Shown here piece by piece: positions 55,416 to 64,000 of a DNA stretch of 64,000 nucleotides (within the stretch, counting starts at the first letter, position 1; every line of letters starts with the position of its first letter). A model generated the notes under the pieces. That model had not been told where the DNA came from, did no database searches, and worked only from the letters and a program-made list of their open reading frames with translations. Location: assembly GCA_025331125.1 (NCBI GenBank), contig JAOALB010000073.1, forward strand, positions 1 through 64,000. Reading direction: 5' to 3'. Both the position numbers and the translations under genes were made by a program. The stretch is from Mycogone perniciosa (taxonomy: Eukaryota > Ascomycota > Sordariomycetes > Hypocreales > Hypocreaceae).

Positions 55416-56228
55416 TTATCTCTCTGTTTGCGATTTCTTTGTCGGTTCACCCGGTAGTCGAGTCTTGTGACCGTCCACAAGCAGATGATCATCGGCCGTA
55501 GTCGTAGGGACCATCTCAGGCGGTGCTTCGACATCCTTCTCTTTCAGAGTGACCTTGATTTTGTCAGCACCCGATGTGGTTTTGCTGCCACCTCGTTCCA
55601 TCGCCAGGGCTGCTGAATCTCGGGCAGCCTGTCGCTGGTCTTCGAGTTTAAGCTCTCCAAGTTTTCGGGCAGCACGATCTGCTTCTGTCTCTGCCGATTT
55701 ATCCTCGTCTAGGAGTTCGATCTGAATGTCGGGGATTCCGGCGCGTTCCCAGGCCGCTGTCTCGTTGAGTTGGACCTTGACGAAGAGAGCTCGCCGAGCA
55801 CATAGCTGGGAACACCACATCTCCAGATCCTTGCGCTTGACGATTTCACCGCTGTTAGTGAGCTTCCATTGTCCACCGGGGCCCGTCTGTCGCCTAGGTT
55901 TTGCGCATAAGGTGTACCCGCAGAGGCCGTTGACGTTGCGCTCCTCGATCAGATCATCGTAGTCGGACGGTTGGAAGAGTCTGACGTTGGCTTTGAAGTC
56001 GGTGACGTCGGATGGCGCTGGGTTTGATGCGTTATGCGGCAGGTCTCTGACGAGAGGGTATTCAGACAGGAGGACCACGCTATCGAGGATTTGGCTCTCG
56101 AGGTCTTTTCTGTGTTGGAGAAGCTTCGCATGGTGGATGGCGATGTCTCGTGCGCTTGGGGTAGGCTCTGTGTTGGGCGCGCTGGGCTTCTTGAGGATGC
56201 CTTTGAGCTGGCTTGGCTCGCTAGCCAT
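55416..56228 (-). CDS. rtr1: Rtr1/RPAP2 RNA polymerase II CTD phosphatase
   Basis: Single exon, 270 residues. The family removes phosphate from Ser5 of the polymerase II C-terminal repeat during the initiation-to-elongation shift. The Rtr1-type zinc finger is complete: ERNVNGLCGYTLC (Cys103, Cys108) and MWCSQLC (Cys139, Cys143), with a helix rich in E/K upstream (residues ~24-60). The family's basic block LCAKPRR follows Cys108. A Lys-rich acidic C-terminal region with no second domain completes it. Acts in nucleus and cytoplasm. The start at 56228 (MASEPSQLKG) has good context and no upstream alternative. Confidence 0.92.
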   Translation of the reverse strand: MASEPSQLKGILKKPSAPNTEPTPSARDIAIHHAKLLQHRKDLESQILDSVVLLSEYPLVRDLPHNASNPAPSDVTDFKANVRLFQPSDYDDLIEERNVNGLCGYTLCAKPRRQTGPGGQWKLTNSGEIVKRKDLEMWCSQLCARRALFVKVQLNETAAWERAGIPDIQIELLDEDKSAETEADRAARKLGELKLEDQRQAARDSAALAMERGGSKTTSGADKIKVTLKEKDVEAPPEMVPTTTADDHLLVDGHKTRLPGEPTKKSQTER

Positions 56229-57239
56229 GGTGGATACCGGCTTGTATTTTTCTCCTTCTCTTTCCTATGGAAATGGAAAATACCAGCTCAGAGAATTTTG
56301 CAACGGGGAGAACCTTGATCAGCTGCGCTTGTGGAAGAGGTGCGTTGATGTTGTCAACGCGATAATACTAATGGTCCGGGCATTATAGGCCCCACCATCC
56401 CACTATCTTGCCCGCTGTACTCCGTACCTTGCTTGCTTTGCTGGCTTACAGGAGGGGCTTGGGGGGTTTAGGCAGGCCGACCAGTAGGTGGCGCAGAAGC
56501 ACCAGCAACAGTAGCCTCACAGTCGTCGCACAGGTGCCACCACTGAGTGCATTCCGCCGAAGTCTGGGGAGCGGGAACTCCCCAGAATTGACACCAATTC
56601 TACGAAGAAGGCAATGCAAGCTTTCGCCATATGTATGTACAAGTAGACACTTTACCGCGATCATCACATCATCGCTGCAACAACGGCCGTTGCCGCTGGT
56701 AACTGTTTAGTCAATTCAAAACGTAAACCCTGCGGAAATCTCTTTGACGGATGCGGTATATCCTCGGTATGTACGGAGTACCTGAGGCTGCAAACTGTCC
56801 ACAGAACACGTTCCCCTCCACCCAAAAGGCTTCAGGGTTAGCTCGCTCATTGGGGGCTCCATGTCTTCTCGTCATTGGCATGGCTCTCGGACCTATAATG
56901 CTGCGCTGACGTCGACACACACAACACACACACCCACAGTGCTGTGCGTCTCACAGCCTCCTTTCTTCTTCACCTTTTCACCTCAACGCCATTTCCCGGC
57001 AGAGAGACAGGCTGAACCAGAGCACTCGGGATAGCAATTACGCGACCTCTATCCCCCTCCAGCATCCCCCCGCGTTGGCCTCTCCAGCTAGCGGAGCGAA
57101 GAGGCAGCCTCCCTCTATCCTGCCCCACATACAACGACGACCTCCGCCACACTGAAGACAACAAAACAAAACAAAGCTCCTCGTCTGGCCGCGGACAGCA
57201 GCTGTGCTAGACATTGCCTTCGTCGCAAACACCACCGCA
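56229..57239. promoter_or_regulatory. Divergent promoter region, rtr1 and bbc1
   Basis: 1.0 kb with no supported gene. Contains 9-mers at 56418-56426 and 56772-56780, a CA-rich tract (ACACACAACACACACACCC) near 56915-56935 and CCCCTCCAGCATCC-type pyrimidine tracts just upstream of the bbc1 start. Confidence 0.5.
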
Positions 57240-60200
57240 ATGGCTGCTCTGTTCCGCGTCAAGGCCCTGTACGAGTATTCGTCATCGCACGATGACGACC
57301 TCAACTTCGACGCCGGGCAGGTCATCACAGTGACGGACGAGGAGGACGCGGACTGGTACGGTGGTGAATACCTCGACGACAATGGCGTCAAGAGAGAGGG
57401 CATTTTCCCCCGTAACTTTGTGGAAAAGTTTGAGCCCGTAGCGCCGCCCCGGCCGTCGAGATCCCGACCCAAACAGGACCCAGAACCTCCTCATGAGGTC
57501 CGGTCTCCAGAAGAGACAGTTGCACAACATCCACCACCACCACCGGCACAAGAAGAGGCAGCCCCGGCTAGAGCTGTCGAGCACTCGACCGAAGAAGCCG
57601 AAGAGTCCGTGCCAAAGAGCCCGCCGCCTGAGGAACGAGCTCCCGTCCCCGTTCCAATCCCAGCTCCGGTTACGATTCCTACTCCTGCTCCTGTTCCTGT
57701 TCCCGTTTCTGCGCCGGTGGCACCACCAGCACCGGTATCACCTCCAATTTCGGCAAAACCAAAAGAGCCACCGGCTCCGCCGGTTCCAACCAGCAGTGTT
57801 CCGAAACCAAAGCCCGCACCTCCTCCCGTATCTGAAAAGCCCAACTCGTTCAGAGACCGCATTGCGGCGTTTAATAAACCTGCCGCACCGCCGGTTGCTC
57901 CGTTCAAACCCAGCACCCTCGGTGGTGGCGGTGGCGCGTCTGGCTTCATAAAGAAGCCCTTCGTGGCACCACCTCCAAGCCGAAACGCATTTGTTCCTCC
58001 GCCACGTGAAGCTCCCACTGCCAAGGTCTACCGGCGAGATGAGGATCCCGAAATCCAGGAGCGAGTGGCCGAGAACTTGGGACAAGCCGAGAAGGCTGGA
58101 CTGATTCCACCTGAATCGCAACAGGAGGGTGATGGTGAAGACCAGCCAAAACCCACGAGCCTCAAGGAGCGCATCGCTCTCCTTCAGAAACAGCAGTTGG
58201 AACAAGCTCAACGCCATGCCGACGCCGCGGCCAAGAAAGAAAAGCCCAAGAAGCCCCCGAAGAAGCGACTGGATATCCCAGCCCCCATTGAGGCCGCTGA
58301 CGGGTCTGAAGGTCTCTCTGCCTCCCAGTTACTGGAGCAGAGGGATGCGGAAGAAGGAGGTGTAAGAATATCAACAGATGACACTCCGGCTACGCAACCT
58401 CCCCTACCACCTCCCCGAAGTCAGTCTGATGGAAATGAGGCAGATGTGTCAGGGGCCGGTGAAACCACCGAGGGCCAAGATGATACTACCGAGCGCGAAG
58501 ACAGCGACAATACCTCTAAGCGCATATCCCAGGACAACGCCGAACAAACAGAACAGCAAGGGGAGAAAGAGGAGGAGGAAGAGGCGGAAGAAGAGGAAGA
58601 AGAAGTCGATCCTGAGGTCCGACGCAGGGAGGAATTGCGAGCAAGAATGGCTAAGATGAGTGGTGGTATGGGCTTCCATGGCATGTTTGGTGCTCCGATG
58701 TCCCCCGTTGGGGCTGCTATACCGAAGAAGAAGGCCCCCAAACCACCAGTCAAACCGCCCATTGCACGCGATGACGACAGCACACCACCGCCGCGTGCTC
58801 CCCCCGTTCCTATCATGATGGCATTACCTGGTATGGGCCTTCCATTTAAGGCCGAAGAGACAGCGCAACCCGAGGAAGATGAATCTAAGCAACCTTCGCA
58901 AGCGCCTCCAGTCCCTAGCCGTAAGGTTGAAGAGAAAGAAGAAGAAGAAGAGGAAGAGGAAGAGGAGGAGGGGGGGGAGGAAGCAACTCCACCAGCTGCT
59001 CCCCATGAACCAACTCAAAGTAGGTTTCACTTCATTGACCATGATGTTCAGCGTGCTAATCTAGCCATAGTTCTTCCAGAACAGCGCAGCGAATCACCTA
59101 TTCTGGAGGAAGAATTACCGCAACCCCCTGTTCCTGTCGAGGGTAAGTTGCGGCCTCTATACAGCCAGCACTCACGCACTGACAAATGATGGTAGCTCGA
59201 CCGCCACCCCCCCGTATTCCTTCAGGAGGTATGTTGAGGTCCTAACACGACTACTGTTTTCAAACTAACATATTATGAAAGCTCGACCACCGCCTCCTCC
59301 TCCCGTGCCCGCAGCTGTGAAGTCCGCTACGGAGGGATCTGAATCGGACGACGAGCTCTCTAGTGGGGCCCGTGAGAGGAACAGTCAAGACATACCTGTC
59401 GCTCCAACACGATCTCCTTTAATTCCACAAAACGCAGCATTGCCTACTCGATCGCCACCATTATCACCTCGTCCTGAGTCGTTCTCGCCACCATCCCCTC
59501 TTATTAGTCGGCGTGCCAGCAGACCACCGCCTCCAATCCCGGGATCGGCTCCTGTGCCTCCCCCAACGCTAAGTCGCCCACCACCACCGCCACCACCTGG
59601 AGGCTCGAGTCGACCAACTACAGCAGAGGTTCAACCTACTTCACCAATAAGGCCGCCTCAAGCAGGGGAGGAAGTTGGTGAAGTAACGGAGTATGAGGGC
59701 GATTACGATACTGACATTGCGTCATCGGCGCCTCACAAGGATGCGTTGAAGATATATGAGCGGGAGTCGAGCTTCGAGGAGAACTCCGCGCAATCGCCTA
59801 CCAACGATGCACCGCCAAACGCTCCACCTCCAATTCCCATGGCATCAACACCCCGGGCGGCACCGCCGCCGGTTCCGGCCTCGCCAGAGCGAACGCGGAA
59901 GTCAGGAGACGCACCTCGAGGCGCACCACCGCTGCCGCCCCCGATCCCTCCCAAGGCTGCATCGCCGACGCAGGTAGAGGAAAACTATGATCACAGCTAT
60001 GTTCCGGTGCCTGGCATTCTTACTCCAGGCTTCCCCCAACAGTCGCCCAAGACCGAGGATATTCCTTTTTTCCCTAGTGGACCGAGAACCAAGTCACCGC
60101 CGGAGCGATGGGTCCCATCCCCGGCACTTGGAGGACGTCCACATCGACCATCAGTGGACGGACCCAGGGCAAGCTTCAGCGCCCGGCGATCAGTTGATCA

Positions 60201-60999
60201 TCACCGCCCCTCGATGGAGTCCGGCTTTATTGCAGGTGATGTCGACCTTGCCGTGCAAAGCGGTTGGTGGAAGCTGGCTGAGCAAGTCCCCCCGGTTCTG
60301 CAAGGGAGGAAGGATATTTACTTTGAATGTGACGAGTCAACCTCGACAAATCAAGGGGAAAAGACAATTGTCACGCGTGAGACGTTTGTGTTGTTCCAGG
60401 ATTACTCGCAGACCATATTTACGGCACGCTACGACCCTTACAATTTATCAGATGTCGAATTGGAGCAACGCCATGAGGCACCCCCCCGTGGTCTGCGGCA
60501 GGACCAGATGGAAGATGCACACGACCGATTTGGACGGAAGATCGCAGCTGCTGCCGCGTTGAAGAAGGATCAAGTCGTAGGCGACGGTACACCGCAGGCT
60601 TTCATTGTTGAACTCATTAAGCCTTTGAAGGAGGCACTCCGGCCTGTTAGCACCAGATCGTTCGGCGCCCTTGTCTACGCCAACATGGCGAATGCCTCAA
60701 CACAGCAACACGATGGCATTCGTGCTGGCGATATCATTACTATCCGCAACGCCAAATTCCAGGGCAAACATGGACCAATGCATGCCAAGTATTCTATGGA
60801 CGTCGGCAAACCAGACCATGTTGCTGTAGTAGCAGAGTGGGACGGCACGAAGAAGAAGGTTCGAGCATGGGAACAAGGCAGAGATAGCAAGAAGGTTAAG
60901 CAGGAAAGCTACAAACTGGATGACTTGAGAAGTGGTGAGGTGAAGATTTGGAGAGTGGTGTCCCGCAGCTGGGTCGGCTGGCAGAGGAAGCTCCCTTAG
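57240..60999 (+). CDS. bbc1: SH3-domain Bbc1/Mti1-type actin patch regulator
   Basis: Endocytic protein that binds type I myosin and restrains Arp2/3-driven actin polymerisation. Four exons (57240-59019, 59071-59142, 59196-59228, 59282-60999) encode 1200 residues. An N-terminal SH3 domain (about 1-62, ALYEYSSSHDDDLNF...WYGGEY...GIFPRNFVEKF) is followed by a very long proline-rich, charged region with SH3-ligand PxxP stretches, a Glu-rich block (about 440-465 and 560-585) and several PPPPP tracts. A folded C-terminal domain (about 1000-1200) has the Aim3/Bbc1 pattern (GALVYANMANASTQQHDGIRAGDIITIRN). Two of the exons are short (72 and 33 nt). Start is the first ATG; frame upstream lacks one. 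Confidence 0.9.
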
Positions 61000-62385
61000 T
61001 GGTGTTGGGGCTGAAAGTGCAGCGAGGCAACGGCTCCCGAGTTTGAGTCAGGGATGGAAACGATTAATGGCATGATACACAGAAGAATCTCAATGTGTGC
61101 AGTTCGAATCATCAGACTGCGTGTTTATGACATGTGCAGCATTGTTGGCCTGATTACATACATACATACTGCATACACATGGGTATTGTGTCTATGTTTA
61201 TACACCATCATATAGTTTATTCTAGTAGGTAATCATATCAGTTTCTTGGTTTATTACTCGCATTTGTGAAAGTGGGCTGTGAGGTGCATGCTTGTCTAAG
61301 ATGTTTTGATTCGACCGACCAGGCAGCTTTCAGGGGCGGATGTGTTGGTACATATACTATTCATACTCCGTACGGTGAATCGTAATCAGGCAAAAGCCCC
61401 TTTGAGCAGTTCAAAGGCTCAAGGCAGAATAATATCATGAGACTACTTGTCTTTTTGTTTTTTATGCGCGAGTTCCTTTGTGACTTGTGTCAACACTGGC
61501 TGTCTGTCCACAGGCGTTCTGAATAGACCACTGTAGTGTTCGTTTATGCCTAAAATAAATTGCATAGAGTATCGCATTGGAAACATATGTTTGTACTCCG
61601 TATTATTAGTAGTATTATGAAATACCGAAACTTTGAGTCTCAATGCTAGTCGTAATATTTCTTTTTTCCCCCTGAGGCGTCTTCGTTCGTTTTTGTGTGT
61701 GCGTTGCTGCGAGGGTAACTGAGACATCCGGGGTCGCACTGTCTGTCTGTGACGATCTGTAAGCGAACAGAAAGGCGCCTATTTGCACGGAGTACGAATA
61801 CCCTTACATAAGTTTTTAGGTCTCAGAATCGTAATCGGGATTGTTGGACAATAGGGGTATATTGTCTCTCATCAGAAATGTTTCTCGATATACGGCGTAC
61901 TCGTAGACATGAATCCAGTCAGACTCAGGCGGTGACACAACAACCTGTCTTTCACCGGCTGCATCCGCCCTCTGCAAGGGACTCGTCGTACGAAGTACAA
62001 GTAAGGCCTCAAACCCGGATCAAACAATGCCAGCTCTGCCCTATGAGGAAAGGCAACGGGTCAGATCGCCGCTAGGATTGGCCTGGCTTACGGGGCCACC
62101 CCTTGTTAGTGTGCCTGGGCTTGACCAGGGTTGTGTGCTCCAAGCCCAAGACAGCGTCACAGCGTTACTCAGTCGTCATTCGAGATTGACTAAGCTCAAG
62201 CACCCCTGGAGGGGAGCAGTAGATCTGTCTCTTCCTTTTCTCTTGAAACCAATCTGTCTCCTCTTCTTTTCTTTCTTGCTGCAGTGCGAATTGTTTCTCT
62301 TTTTCACGAATTGTCCTCGATACCCCCCTTTGATACCCTTATTGATCAACGTTTGTGATATTTCCGTATACTACCACTTCCCAAG
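61000..62385. other. Intergenic, bbc1 3' side and promoter of the last dehydrogenase
   Basis: 1.39 kb, no supported gene. Contains 9-mers at 61364-61372 and 61594-61602, a TTATTAGTAGTATTATG repeat near 61602, and pyrimidine-rich leader DNA (CTTTTCTTTCTTGCTGC) before the start. Confidence 0.55.
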
Positions 62386-63528
62386 ATGGCTTCAACAGGC
62401 AAGGCTATGCAGGACTTTCCTGGGAACCAGAAGAAGGACCTGCCTATTGCTCTCACTTCAGCGGACTGCAAAGGCAAGACTTACATCGTGACCGGTGCAA
62501 ACACCGGACTGGGCTATGAATGCGCGAAGCATCTTGTCCGCCTCGAGGCCGCCAAGGTCATCATTGGCGTTCGCAACCAGGCGAGCGGGAAGACTGCCAA
62601 GTCTACCATCGAAGCTGAGACCGGTCACAAGGACATCGTTGACGTCTGGTCCCTCGACCTCGCCTCGTACGACTCTGTCAAGGCTTTCGCCAAGAAGGCC
62701 GAGGAGTTGGAGCGGATAGACGCCGTGGTTCTCAATGCTGGTGCCACTATTCCTAGCTGGGATGTGAAGGAGGGCAACGAGTCTAACATTACTGTGAACT
62801 TCATGTCCAACTTTTTGTTGTCATTCCTGTTGCTTCCCCAGCTGGAAGCTAGTGCCGAGAAGCACGACACCAAGCCTCGTCTTGTTGTTGTGGGCTCCAT
62901 GGGTGCTCTTTTCACTGAGGCGTCGGCGAAGAAGTTTGAGAAGACCGGTCTTCTGGATGACCTGAACAACAAAGACAAATGGAATAGCGACATGGATAAC
63001 AGGTATGCGCCACCACAATTGCGGAGAGATTATGGCTTATGTCCTAATCATGCTGCGCAACAGATATATCGTGTCCAAGTTGCTGGAGCACTTGGCCGTC
63101 CGAGAGCTTGCCACCCACCTCCCAGTCTCTGAGTCCGGTGTCATTGTCAACCTTGTCGACCCCGGTCTGTGCAAGACCAGCCTTACCAAGAACCTGAGTC
63201 TCATGCAGAGAATCAAGACCTGGATTGTCAGGGTCCTCCTTTCTCGAACCCCCGAGATGGGCAGCCGAACGCTGGTGCACGGCGTGGCAGCCGATGAGGA
63301 GAGTCATGGAAAGTACCTGACTTCTTGCGAGATCCAAGAGTAAGGCGCCTTGCTATTCACACCTTGATCGATACAGATGTATGGCTAACTGGGCGTTGCA
63401 GGGACCATATTCCAGAGTGGATTACGAACGAGTCGGGCAAGGCTATCCAGACACAGGTCTGGGCAGAGCTCACCGAGAGATTGGAGAAGATCCAGCCCGG
63501 TATCGTCGCTGCTGTCATCAAGAACTAA
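62386..63528 (+). CDS. Short-chain dehydrogenase/reductase, retinol-dehydrogenase-like
   Basis: Three exons (62386-63002, 63064-63339, 63402-63528) give 339 residues. TGANTGLG (36-43) binds the cofactor, LNAG follows, VVGSMG supplies the catalytic Ser, and YIVSK, rebuilt across intron 1, supplies Tyr207/Lys211. VGVRN-type residues after strand 2 suggest NADPH. An extra ~80 residues at the C-terminus (HIPEWITNESGKAIQTQVWAEL) mark the longer fungal group often seen near secondary metabolism, but no such cluster is here. A basic/hydrophobic insertion (KTWIVRVLLSRTPEMG) precedes it. The substrate is unknown. Confidence 0.87.
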
Positions 63529-64000
63529 GAAGTATATATACAATATGTCATGTGCAGAGTTGGGAATTGAAAGGGACATGGCCATGATATGGAAACAGTA
63601 ATGAAATTGCACAATGGTTCTTCAGTGCTCGACTGAGAGAATGGGATTCATAGATATTTTGGTACATGGATATTGCCTACGTATTCGCTTCGTACATGCG
63701 ATGCTTGGGGCACGTGTAATTTGGGATTGTGTGTAATCTTGTGTGGGTAATCGTGTTGGTGTGTTGACATAAGAGTGGAGGCTTCCAAGAGCGCGTCTTA
63801 GTAAGATGGCGTCGTAAGAATTGGAGTTGAAAATTCCCTCGAACCAGGCGACGAGTAGCCAAGCCTTATGGTGGAAGACCTTAAGTCGATGGTGGAAAGG
63901 TGCGGTATTTGTATCGTATCTGCTGATCCTGCATCATTATCATGATCATCATCTAGGTAAATAGGATGGTGAAGTCGTACTACAGATCCAAGTTTAGCAG
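63529..64000. other. Right-end intergenic DNA
   Basis: 472 bp downstream of the dehydrogenase. No gene start or motif seen. Confidence 0.5.

Noticed and set aside
61443..61739. 98-codon minus-strand frame downstream of bbc1
   Set aside because: No motif, located among 9-mers and AT-rich DNA, no splice partner.

Overview
The window is nuclear DNA of a filamentous ascomycete (Pezizomycotina). Genes carry short introns (about 50-90 nt) with GT..AG ends and CTAAC-like branch points, alternate between strands, and are separated by 0.3-5 kb of non-coding DNA. The set (STRIPAK FHA protein, Hos3-type deacetylase, metacaspase, ascomycete laccase ending in DSGL, Aim3/Bbc1 protein) fits Pezizomycotina. 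A Sordariomycete, perhaps Hypocreales, is my guess from protein sequence only. I built 25 protein-coding gene models. Exon boundaries were chosen so that each joined frame sums to whole codons and keeps conserved motifs intact. I saw no rRNA, tRNA, CRISPR array or intact transposon. || Layout. 1-5 kb: a gene-poor stretch of microsatellites and short palindromic motifs. 5-10.4 kb: Cox16 (-), the FHA/tail-anchor STRIPAK protein (-) and Mgr2/Romo1 (+). 12.5-18 kb: laccase (+), class I sirtuin (-), NC2-beta (-). 19-23 kb: a short-chain dehydrogenase (-) divergent from a Tda3-like FAD oxidoreductase (+), then homocysteine S-methyltransferase (-). 25-28 kb: a secreted PL7-type polysaccharide lyase (+) and a Rhizobium-type asparaginase (+). 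28-32 kb: metacaspase (-) divergent from a WW/glycine-zipper protein (+). 32-44 kb, all (+): a CE5 esterase-like protein without its nucleophile, mitochondrial phosphate carrier, ABCA transporter, histidinol phosphatase. 44-64 kb: Hos3-type deacetylase (-), a GPI-anchored Cys-rich protein (+), queuine tRNA-ribosyltransferase (-), Mrp51 (+), ribosomal protein eS17 (+), Rtr1 phosphatase (-), Bbc1 (+), and a second dehydrogenase (+). || Most genes are housekeeping. Themes are mitochondrial biogenesis (Cox16, Mgr2, phosphate carrier, Mrp51), chromatin and transcription (sirtuin, Hos3, NC2-beta, Rtr1), and secreted or surface proteins (laccase, PL7 lyase, CE5-like, GPI protein). There is no biosynthetic cluster. 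The observations most worth checking are the CE5-like protein with Gly where the catalytic Ser should be, the two dispersed palindrome families confined to non-coding DNA, the shared repeat style of the divergent metacaspase/WW pair, and several microexons that simple gene calling would miss. I did not find a clearly new multi-gene system.
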